Source: an uncultured Eubacteriales bacterium
GTDB lineage: Bacteria; Bacillota_A; Clostridia; Christensenellales; Aristaeellaceae
Assembly (NCBI GenBank): GCA_900313545.1
Contig: OMRS01000268.1
Location: 1 to 7,612 of the forward strand
Direction of reading: 5' to 3'
Length of the DNA stretch: 7,612 nt
Below are positions 1-6,161 of the stretch, piece after piece; within the stretch, counting starts at the first letter, position 1; every line of letters begins with the position of its first letter. The notes beneath the pieces were generated by a model that saw nothing but the letters and a program-made list of their open reading frames with translations, searched no databases and was not told where the DNA came from. Made by a program: the position numbers and the translations under genes.

Positions 1-1
1 C

Positions 2-91
2 CATCCGGATGAACTGGGGACTGTGGACTGGCTGCCGGCGGACCGGGAGGTCGTCGCGATTCTCCGGAAGGAATCCGTTTTCCTTCCATAG
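2..91 (+). CDS. NUDIX hydrolase, C-terminal fragment (MutT/8-oxo-dGTP diphosphatase-like)
   Basis: Only the last 29 codons are inside the window, ending at TAG (89-91); the 5' part, including the NUDIX box, lies upstream. The visible tail reads HPDELGTVDWLPADREVVAI followed by nine more residues. The pattern (D)EL-x-x-V-x-WLPAD-x-x-(V/L)-(V/I) is the characteristic C-terminal end of small MutT-like (deoxy)nucleoside triphosphate pyrophosphohydrolases of Bacillota. These enzymes hydrolyse damaged or non-canonical NTPs to the monophosphate and pyrophosphate. The assignment rests on this tail alone because the catalytic motif cannot be seen. The next gene starts 323 bp later behind its own promoter-like region, so the two are probably not co-transcribed. 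Confidence 0.65.
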   Translation, partial: HPDELGTVDWLPADREVVAILRKESVFLP

Positions 92-230
92 GGCCGTTCA
101 ATCCCGTCAGGGATCCTTTCCGGCTTCTTCCGGCGATACGGCAAGTCCTGCGGGGCCGGCCCGCAACACGGTCGGTCCGCCTCAAATACAGTTCTTCAGC
201 CCGGACAGCGCTCTTGAACAGAAGATTCCA

Positions 231-260
231 TTGTTGAATTCTAATTATTTCATAAAGTAT
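231..260 (+). promoter_or_regulatory. Candidate promoter for the M16C peptidase gene
   Basis: An AT-rich island interrupts GC-rich sequence here. TTGTTG (231-236) and TAAAGT (253-258) are separated by 16 bp and loosely resemble -35 and -10 boxes (3/6 and 4/6). TTGAAC (214-219) with TCTAAT (240-245, 5/6) is an alternative, but the 20-bp spacer is too long. The composition makes a promoter likely; the exact boxes are uncertain. It would give a 5' UTR of about 150 nt. Confidence 0.33.
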
Positions 261-373
261 TTCTATCCAAATGCTTTTTGACCGGATCGAAGTCTCAAAA
301 TGCCTGCCGGCCTCATGCGCGGGGAATTCCCGGAGTTCACCCGCAGTCCGTTTTTTCCAAAAATCTTTGATGC

Positions 374-399
374 TTTTTGATGCCATGCGGCATCGAGAA
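374..399 (+). promoter_or_regulatory. Stem-loop abutting the RBS of the M16C gene
   Basis: GATGCC (379-384), loop ATGC, GGCATC (389-394) form a perfect 6-bp stem. It extends outward by five more pairs (374-378 with 395-399, including two G-U) to an 11-bp stem with a tetraloop. The helix ends 2-3 nt before the GAAAGGA ribosome binding site (401-407) of the gene starting at 415. It may control ribosome access or protect the 5' end of the message. Confidence 0.5.
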
Positions 400-414
400 A
401 GAAAGGAATCTGCC

Positions 415-3400
415 ATGAAGAAAAGGATTTGTGTTCTCCTGCTGACCCTGATGACCCTGTTCGCGCTGCCCGGTTTTGCCGCCGCACCGACAGAATACGC
501 CATTCCGGGAATCGGAACGGAAATCCACGGATTCACGGTCACCGGCGTCACCCCCTGGGCGACGTATGCCACCCAGATCGTGGAACTGACCCACCAAAAA
601 ACCGGTTCCGTGCTGTACTGGATTGCCAATGACAGCATCGACCGCTCCTTCCGGATCGCCTTCCGGACGCCTGTTTATGATGACACGGGGATTCCTCATG
701 TCTTTGAGCATGCCACCCTTGGAGGAAGCCCCAAATATCCCGGCGCCAACACATTCTTTGACATGCTGAGCCAGACCAGCCATACCTTTTTGAATGCGCA
801 GACCAATACCTGCTATACCTCCTATCCCATGTCAACCATTTCGGAAGACCAGCTGCACCAGTATATCGATTATTATATCAACGGGCTGATCCATCCGCTG
901 GCCCTGACAAATCCCTATGCGCTGATGCGGGAAGCCTACAGGTATGAGCTCGACGCTCCCGATGCAGAAATCAGCCTTCAGGGGGTTGTCTACAGCGAAA
1001 TGCAGGGCGCTCTCACGGTGATCTCCCGGGCTAAATATAATCACCTGAAGATGCTCTGCCCAGGCAGCTATGTCTCCAGCATCTCAGGGGGAGACCCCCG
1101 TTTCATTCCCGACCTGACCGTCGATGCCCTCCAAAGGTTCCATGACACCTATTATCACCCCTCAAATGCCACCATGTATCTCGGCGGCGACGTCAACCTT
1201 CCTGCTTTTCTGGAGCAGCTCGACAGGGATTTCCTCAGCGGGTTTGACAAAAAGGAGATTCCCATCGAGGATCCCCATTATCAGCCGCTTGAGCCGGGTT
1301 ACCATGAACAGGTCTTTTCCTGTCCTGTGGAATCCGGAGCAGGCACGGACCATGCGGCACACATCATTTATGCCTGTCCGTTCAAGCCCGGTTCCTATGA
1401 TGATATCGCCTCACTCAAGTATGTCACCTATTATCTGAATGACGAGTCTTCACCCTTCCGGCGTCTCATCCTGCAGCGCCTTCCCCATGCCAATGTCTCC
1501 GTCACCCTTCAGCGGCTTCCGGAAGAGAAGGCAGAACTGGATTTTTATGCACTGGGCGTGGATGAATCGGACAAGGAAGTCTTCCGTGCAACCTGCGAGG
1601 AGGCGCTTTCTGAACTGCTCAGGGAAGGGGTCAATGAAGAGACCCTTCGGTCCCTTCGGGTCGAGGATGAGTTTATCCAGCTGCTGAATCTGGACAGTTC
1701 TTCCGTTTATTTGTCGCTTGGCAATGTCATGGCCTCTCTGTGGAGCACTTTCGGCCGGAGGGACGCATGGAAAATGCAGGCCGATTTTGAAAACCGGCTG
1801 CATGAGCTGATCACCGTTGATCATCTCAACGAACTCATTCAACAATACTGGTCGTCTCTGGACACCCAGGTTCTGGCTGTCACCGTGCCTGTCCCTGGCC
1901 TCAAGGAGGAAGAGGACGCGAAGCTGCATGGGCACCTGGCAGAAATGAAGGCGGAGATGAGCCCCGAAGAGCTCAGCTCGCTGGTCGAGCAGACCCGTGC
2001 CTACCATGCCTTCGTAGAGGAAAGCAATCAGATTTCCATGCCGGAAACACTCAATGCGCTTTCCGCGAGCACCCTTCCGGAAGAGGTCTCCTATGCGCCT
2101 GCCAGCGAAACCACCCTGAACGGACTGAGGCTGATTACTTCCGAAATCGATTCCCCGCTCACCGGCATCATCCTTTTGAATGAGGCCGATGTGATTCCCT
2201 TCAGCGATCTGTTTGATTTTCTGACATTCGCATCTCTCACCGGCCGGTTGTCCACAGACCTGTATACCCGTGAAGAACTGCCCTCGAAGGCGAGTCAGGT
2301 CTCCTATTCGCTGTCTCTGCTGGAGTATGATATCCATACCCATCCCGACTCCCGCATGCTCAGTGCCCGGGTTTCCACCTCCTGGTTTGCGCTCCCGGAC
2401 ACGCTGGAAGACAGCTTTGCCCTGGTCGAGGACATCCTGTATCACACAGATTACAGCGATTATGAGTTTATCCGCAACGATGCCAGAAAGCGGCGTTCCG
2501 CCCTTCTGCTCTCTCTGGAAAATTCTTCCCCCTCCCGGTCCATCTCCCTGGCAGGCTCCGTCTATTCAACGGACAGCCTGCTCTCGAACTATCTTTCATC
2601 GCAGGCCTATATCGATTATCTGGACCGGGTCTCCAGGATGACGGATGCGCAGATGGATGAACTGGTGGCCAAATTTGACCGGTACCGTGGCATGCTGCTC
2701 AACAGGAACCATGCCACCCTTGCCCTCATGGCCAACAGGGAGAATCTCCTGCGTGCATCCTCTCTGGGATATCACCTGACCCGCCGGTTCGACGGGACTC
2801 CGTATGAAAAGGAGGATTATGCCTCCCGGCTTCCTTCGCCTGCGCTTCACAGCGCGCTGGTCACAGGCGGAAATGTGGCCTTCAACACCGCCATGACCGA
2901 TCTGGCGGCCGCCGGCTATGACCGGACCGACGGCGGACTGCTCGTCATTTCCCACATCCTCAACAACAAGCTGCTCTACCCGGAAGTTCGCGTCAAGCAC
3001 AGCGCTTACGGATGCTACACCCATCTGTCCGACTATCTCTTCGGCTTCTATTCCTACCGGGACCCGGGACTGAAGGAAACCTACGACGTATTTGAGCATG
3101 CCGGAGATTTCCTCCGCAGCCTGGAAATCTCCCAAGAGGAGCTTGAAGGCTATATCGTCTCTTCCTACAGCAGCCTGACGACGCCGATGGGCCCGCTGTC
3201 AGCTTCCCTTCAGGGCATTCAGGATCTTGTCGACGGCATCAGCACCCATGAACAAACCCTGAAGATGATCCGAGACATGAAGGCCTTCAGGGTATCGGAT
3301 ATCGCCAGGTACATTCCCCTTGTCGAGATTGCCGGATCTGCACAATCTGCCCGGGCAACCACGGGGTCCAAAACCCTGATTGACGACAATGCTGACGCAT

Positions 3401-3486
3401 TTGACGCCATCGACAGCACCCTGTTCAACGCCGCGGTCGAGGAGATGCCGGAATCCGACACGGAACCCGCGCTCCAGGGCAACTGA
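415..3486 (+). CDS. Secreted M16C metallopeptidase (PreP/falcilysin-type, insulinase family)
   Basis: This is a 1023-residue zinc peptidase of the M16C (presequence protease) family, which encloses and cuts unstructured peptides in a closed two-half chamber. The inverted zinc motif HVFEH is at H95-E98-H99, and the third ligand E195 lies in GVVYSEMQGA. The 96-residue spacing fits PreP-type enzymes. The C-terminal half carries the substrate-binding Arg/Tyr pair in VRVKHSAYG (R859, Y865). Order: N-terminal M16 domain (about 60-260), second M16 domain, M16C-associated linker region (about 450-700), C-terminal M16 half. I chose 415 rather than the in-frame ATG at 271 because GAAAGGA precedes it and it starts a signal peptide (MKKR, hydrophobic core, cleavage near A22-A24, no lipobox). 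The 48 extra residues from 271 look non-coding. The protein is therefore predicted to be exported, unlike most characterised M16C enzymes. The frame is intact and a terminator-like hairpin follows. Confidence 0.93.
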   Translation: MKKRICVLLLTLMTLFALPGFAAAPTEYAIPGIGTEIHGFTVTGVTPWATYATQIVELTHQKTGSVLYWIANDSIDRSFRIAFRTPVYDDTGIPHVFEHATLGGSPKYPGANTFFDMLSQTSHTFLNAQTNTCYTSYPMSTISEDQLHQYIDYYINGLIHPLALTNPYALMREAYRYELDAPDAEISLQGVVYSEMQGALTVISRAKYNHLKMLCPGSYVSSISGGDPRFIPDLTVDALQRFHDTYYHPSNATMYLGGDVNLPAFLEQLDRDFLSGFDKKEIPIEDPHYQPLEPGYHEQVFSCPVESGAGTDHAAHIIYACPFKPGSYDDIASLKYVTYYLNDESSPFRRLILQRLPHANVSVTLQRLPEEKAELDFYALGVDESDKEVFRATCEEALSELLREGVNEETLRSLRVEDEFIQLLNLDSSSVYLSLGNVMASLWSTFGRRDAWKMQADFENRLHELITVDHLNELIQQYWSSLDTQVLAVTVPVPGLKEEEDAKLHGHLAEMKAEMSPEELSSLVEQTRAYHAFVEESNQISMPETLNALSASTLPEEVSYAPASETTLNGLRLITSEIDSPLTGIILLNEADVIPFSDLFDFLTFASLTGRLSTDLYTREELPSKASQVSYSLSLLEYDIHTHPDSRMLSARVSTSWFALPDTLEDSFALVEDILYHTDYSDYEFIRNDARKRRSALLLSLENSSPSRSISLAGSVYSTDSLLSNYLSSQAYIDYLDRVSRMTDAQMDELVAKFDRYRGMLLNRNHATLALMANRENLLRASSLGYHLTRRFDGTPYEKEDYASRLPSPALHSALVTGGNVAFNTAMTDLAAAGYDRTDGGLLVISHILNNKLLYPEVRVKHSAYGCYTHLSDYLFGFYSYRDPGLKETYDVFEHAGDFLRSLEISQEELEGYIVSSYSSLTTPMGPLSASLQGIQDLVDGISTHEQTLKMIRDMKAFRVSDIARYIPLVEIAGSAQSARATTGSKTLIDDNADAFDAIDSTLFNAAVEEMPESDTEPALQGN

Positions 3487-3500
3487 CCTTCACCCGGACT

Positions 3501-3531
3501 GTCCGCACCCGCAAAACCGCGGGTGCGGGAC
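3501..3531 (+). terminator. Terminator-like hairpin after the M16C gene
   Basis: CCGCACCCGC (3503-3512) pairs perfectly with GCGGGTGCGG (3519-3528) around the loop AAAACC. Two further pairs (G3501-C3531, T3502-A3530) form across a single bulged G. The hairpin begins 15 nt after the stop codon. The following U-tract is weak (GTTTG), so termination may be incomplete or factor-assisted. Confidence 0.5.
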
Positions 3532-3571
3532 GTTTGTCCGGCGACTCCCCGGAGCAGAAAACCCTGGGGGG

Positions 3572-3587
3572 GAGGAGCGCGCTCCTC
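3572..3587. repeat. Perfect 16-bp palindrome, possible operator
   Basis: GAGGAGCGCGCTCCTC is a perfect dyad with eight bases per half-site. It lies about 50 bp upstream of the extended -10 candidate at 3639. The position suits a dimeric transcription factor acting on the ABC importer, though it could also fold as an RNA hairpin if transcribed. No regulator gene lies nearby to match it. Confidence 0.4.
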
Positions 3588-3614
3588 ATCCGTTCGCAGC
3601 GGCGGGATTTTCTA

Positions 3615-3644
3615 TGGTCCTTGCCGGGTGGGCTGTGTTACAAT
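3615..3644 (+). promoter_or_regulatory. Candidate extended -10 promoter for the ABC importer operon
   Basis: TACAAT (3639-3644) matches the -10 consensus at 5/6 and is preceded by TG at 3636-3637 (TGTTACAAT), the extended -10 arrangement that tolerates a poor -35. The best -35 is TGGTCC (3615-3620, 3/6) at 18 bp. A second TACAAT at 3656-3661 has no better -35. Either would give a 5' UTR of roughly 120-140 nt before the permease. Confidence 0.45.
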
Positions 3645-3740
3645 ACGGCAGACAATACAATAGTATTCCGCTTCCCATTTTCTTTTTTCAGGACGGGACT
3701 TCCTCCTGAAAACACCGGAGCGGAAGTTTCCCGTTTCTGC

Positions 3741-3779
3741 CCGGAAGAGGCGCTTCTTTCAGAAAAGCGTCTTCTCCGG
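3741..3779 (+). promoter_or_regulatory. Long imperfect stem-loop just upstream of the permease start
   Basis: Positions 3741-3755 pair with 3765-3779: 12 Watson-Crick pairs, two G-U pairs and one A-C mismatch, with a 9-nt loop. The only Shine-Dalgarno-like triplet ahead of the ATG at 3790 is GGA (3778-3780), which sits in and beside the 3' arm. The helix could therefore hide the initiation region. There is no T-tract, so it is not an intrinsic terminator. Confidence 0.45.
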
Positions 3780-3789
3780 ATTTGACGAC

Positions 3790-4506
3790 ATGACTGAAAG
3801 GGGGATGAAGGCCTGCGGCCTGCAGCCCATGACAGAGCGACTATGGGGAATCCTTATCGATTCCTTTCCGAAAATTCTTCTCCCGGGGCTGAAAATGACC
3901 CTTCCGCTGACAGTGCTGGCTTTTTCCCTTGCCATGTGCATCGCGGTAGTGACTGCCCTGATCCAGTTTGCCCGCGTCAGGGTCCTCACCCCGCTGGCGC
4001 GCCTGTATATCTGGGTGATCCGCGGCACCCCGCTGCTGGTCCAGCTGTTTGTGGTGTTCTATGGTCTTCCCAGCCTTGGCGTGGTTCTGGATGCCTTTCC
4101 CGCAGCCGTGATGGTCTTCGCTGTCAATGAGGGCGCCTACTGCGCGGAAACCCTTCGCGGCGCACTGGAATCCATACCCCGGGGCCAAATGGAGGCAGGG
4201 TACTGTGTGGGGATGAGCTATGGACAGGTCATGCGCCGCATCGTGCTGCCGCAGGCTCTGAAGGCCGCTTTCCCGGCACTGTCCAATTCCCTGATTGCCA
4301 TGGTCAAAAACACCTCTCTGGCCGCCAACATCACCGTCATGGAGATGTTCATGGCCACCCAGCGGATCGTTGCCCGGACCTATGAGCCCCTGGCCCTGTA
4401 TCTGGAGGTGGCGCTGATCTACCTGATGTTCTCAACCCTGCTGACATGGCTCCAGCGCTGGGGGGAACGAAGACTGGCCTCAAAAGGAGGGGGAGCCCAT
4501 GCTTGA
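3790..4506 (+). CDS. Polar amino acid ABC transporter permease (cystine TcyL/YecS-like)
   Basis: This is the inner-membrane channel subunit of a family-3 amino acid importer, 238 residues from this start. Hydrophobic segments lie at about 35-60, 80-100, 102-118, 155-175 and 200-222. Conserved landmarks are RGTPLLVQLF (79-88), YGLP, and the EAA loop that docks to the ATPase (EAGYCVGM from E135, IVLP at 151-154). It closely resembles E. coli TcyL, the L-cystine permease. The start is uncertain. ATG 3790 is outermost but has only a weak GGA ahead of it. ATG 3805 directly follows GAAAGGGGG. ATG 3829 (225 residues) matches the usual family N-terminus best (TERLWGILIDSFPKILLPG) but has no ribosome binding site. 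The 3' end overlaps the ATPase gene by 8 bp, which suggests translational coupling. Substrate specificity is inferred from resemblance only. Confidence 0.9.
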   Translation: MTERGMKACGLQPMTERLWGILIDSFPKILLPGLKMTLPLTVLAFSLAMCIAVVTALIQFARVRVLTPLARLYIWVIRGTPLLVQLFVVFYGLPSLGVVLDAFPAAVMVFAVNEGAYCAETLRGALESIPRGQMEAGYCVGMSYGQVMRRIVLPQALKAAFPALSNSLIAMVKNTSLAANITVMEMFMATQRIVARTYEPLALYLEVALIYLMFSTLLTWLQRWGERRLASKGGGAHA

Positions 4507-5236
4507 AGTGCGCCATCTGTCCAAGCGCTTCCGTGACATCCCGGCCCTGTCGGACATCTCCCTTACCGTGGAGCGGGGGGATGTCACCGCCGTGATCGGT
4601 CCCAGCGGTTCCGGGAAAACCACGCTGCTGCGGTGCATGAATTTTCTGGAAACGGCGGACAGCGGGGAGCTGACCTTCAAGGGAAAGACCGTGGATCTTC
4701 ACCGGGTCTCCCGCAAGGACATGGCGGCCATCCGCAGAAACACCGGATTTGTCTTCCAGAGCTTCAACCTGTTCGCCAACAAGACCGCACTCCAGAATGT
4801 CACGGAGGGTCTCACCATCGTCCGGCACCTGAACGCGGAGACCGCCAAGGAAATCGCCCTGCATACCCTTGACCGTGTCGGGATGCGTGACCGGGCGGAT
4901 CATTATCCCTCACAGCTCTCCGGAGGGCAGCAGCAGCGGGTGGCCATCGCCCGCGCCATGGCCGCCAATCCGGATATCATCTACTTCGACGAACCCACAA
5001 GCTCGCTGGATCCGGAGCTGATCGGGGAAGTCCTCTCCGTCATGCGGGACCTGGCGTCTTCGGGCATGACCATGCTGGTGGTGACCCATGAAATGCGTTT
5101 TGCGCGGGATGTGTCCAACCATGTCATCTTCATGGATGCGGGAAGGATTCTGGAGGAAAATGATTCTTCCACTTTCTTTGCCTCTCCGCGCGAAACCCGT
5201 GCTCAGGCCTTCCTGAACAGTCTTCACAATTCCTGA
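4499..5236 (+). CDS. Polar amino acid ABC transporter ATP-binding protein (GlnQ/TcyN-like)
   Basis: This 245-residue cytoplasmic ATPase drives the importer as a dimer bound to the permease. All ABC motifs are intact: Walker A GPSGSGKT (34-41), Q-loop glutamine Q87, signature LSGGQ (140-144), Walker B IIYFDE (160-165) with catalytic E165, D-loop SSLD, and switch histidine H197 in VVTHEM. Its length is typical of the GlnQ/HisP/TcyN group. The start at 4499 is well supported: AAAGGAGG (4483-4490) lies 8 nt upstream, inside the permease coding sequence, and the ATG overlaps the permease stop. The binding-protein gene follows after 25 bp, so the three genes form one operon. Confidence 0.95.
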   Translation: MLEVRHLSKRFRDIPALSDISLTVERGDVTAVIGPSGSGKTTLLRCMNFLETADSGELTFKGKTVDLHRVSRKDMAAIRRNTGFVFQSFNLFANKTALQNVTEGLTIVRHLNAETAKEIALHTLDRVGMRDRADHYPSQLSGGQQQRVAIARAMAANPDIIYFDEPTSSLDPELIGEVLSVMRDLASSGMTMLVVTHEMRFARDVSNHVIFMDAGRILEENDSSTFFASPRETRAQAFLNSLHNS

Positions 5237-5261
5237 ACAACCAAAAAGGAGGAAACTATCG

Positions 5262-6038
5262 ATGAAAAAATGTGCAATCCTGCTGCTGGTCCTCATCCTT
5301 GCCCTGTGTGCCTCTGCCCAGGCGGATCTCCTCGATGAAGTCCGCTCCAGGGGAAAACTGGTGATTGCCACCGAAGGGGCCTGGTCTCCCTGGACCTTCC
5401 ACGATGAAAGCGATCAGCTGGTCGGCTTTGACGTGGACGTGGCCCGCGCCATCGCCGAGAAGCTGGGGGTGGACGCCGAATTTGTCGAATGCCCCTGGGA
5501 AAGCATTTTTCTGGGCATCGACAGCAAAATGTATGACATGGCCTCCAACTGCGTCGCCATCACCGAGGAGCGCTCCCTCAAATACGACTTCACACAGCCC
5601 TATGCGTATCTGCAGACTGCCCTGATCGTCCGGGGCGACAATGACCAGATTCATTCCTTTGATGATCTGGCGGGACGCCGCACGGCCAATTCCATCGGCA
5701 GCACCTATGCGATGCTGGGTGAAAGCTATGGGGCTGTCATCGACAACGTGAGCACCCTTGCGCAGACTCTGGACCTGGTGCTTTCCGGACGGGCAGACGC
5801 CACGCTCAACGCCGAGCTGTCCTTCTACGATTATATGAAGGAACATCCGGACGCCAACCTGAAGATCGTCGCTCTGAGCCCGAATCCCGAGAAAGTGGGC
5901 ATCCCGGTGCGAAAGGGAAATGAAGCGTTCCTGTCCGCCCTCAACGACGCCATCAGCGCCCTTCGTGAAGACGGCACCCTGAAGACCATCTCCCATCGCT
6001 ACTTCACGCCGGACATCACCTCCCTGTCCGGGAACTGA
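5262..6038 (+). CDS. Amino acid ABC transporter substrate-binding protein (family 3, cystine-binding-like)
   Basis: This 258-residue extracytoplasmic receptor delivers an amino acid to the permease. The signal peptide (MKKC, hydrophobic core) has a likely signal peptidase I site AQA|D after residue 21. The family-3 signature is clear (GFDVDVARAIAEKLG, 55-69). The ligand region TEERSLKYDFTQPY contains R104, expected to hold the substrate carboxylate. The second lobe has DDLAGRRTANSIGSTY and GRADATLNAE, and the C-terminus DGTLKTISHRYF is typical. Overall it resembles E. coli TcyJ (FliY) and Bacillota cystine-binding proteins, but a different polar amino acid cannot be excluded. The start is fixed by AAAGGAGG (5245-5252). 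The only lipobox-like cysteine, C16 in LALC, has Leu at -1, so lipid anchoring is doubtful. Confidence 0.92.
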   Translation: MKKCAILLLVLILALCASAQADLLDEVRSRGKLVIATEGAWSPWTFHDESDQLVGFDVDVARAIAEKLGVDAEFVECPWESIFLGIDSKMYDMASNCVAITEERSLKYDFTQPYAYLQTALIVRGDNDQIHSFDDLAGRRTANSIGSTYAMLGESYGAVIDNVSTLAQTLDLVLSGRADATLNAELSFYDYMKEHPDANLKIVALSPNPEKVGIPVRKGNEAFLSALNDAISALREDGTLKTISHRYFTPDITSLSGN

Positions 6039-6161
6039 TCCCGGCGTCTCCCGGTTCAAACGAACAGTCCGGTCAAACGGCCCGTGGTCCCGTCCGGGAT
6101 GGAGGAGAAGGGCATCTTTTCCATCGCCGCATCTGGAAACCCGCCCTGCAGGAGAAGGACA

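Larger units (their letters stand above)
92..414 (+). other. Intergenic leader of the M16C peptidase gene
   Basis: This 323-bp stretch has no convincing gene; the open frames across it are low-complexity shadows. It contains a GC palindrome (GGGCCGGCCC near 154-165) with no T-tract, an AT-rich island at about 229-270, the palindrome CGCGGGGAATTCCCGG at 318-333, a T6 run at 351-356, two copies of ATGCTTTTTGA (271-281 and 370-380), and a hairpin at 374-399. A GCGGG/CCCGC pairing (319-323 with 340-344) precedes the T6 run by a few bases and could be a weak attenuator, but the spacing is poor. No terminator for the NUDIX gene is evident. Confidence 0.6.
3487..3789 (+). other. Intergenic region between peptidase and ABC importer
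   Basis: This 303-bp stretch has no convincing gene. In order it holds a terminator-like hairpin (3501-3531), a perfect 16-bp palindrome (3572-3587), an extended -10 element (3636-3644) with a second TACAAT (3656-3661) and repeated ACAATAC units, a T6 run (3683-3688), and a long imperfect stem-loop (3741-3779) ending 10 nt before the permease ATG. I looked for T-box and SAM riboswitch core motifs, which would suit a cysteine/cystine transporter, and did not recognise any. Confidence 0.65.

Noticed and set aside
271..414. N-terminal extension of the M16C peptidase from the ATG at 271
   Set aside because: The extra 48 residues look random and would bury a textbook signal peptide. ATG 415 has a proper RBS.
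1450..2445. 331-codon open frame on the minus strand inside the peptidase gene
   Set aside because: It is antisense to conserved M16C coding sequence and its translation shows no domain pattern; long antisense frames are common in GC-rich genes.
3650..3789. Possible cysteine T-box or SAM riboswitch upstream of the importer
   Set aside because: No T-box antiterminator motif (AGGGTGGNACCGCG-like) or SAM-I core was found, and there is no hairpin followed by a T-tract before the gene.
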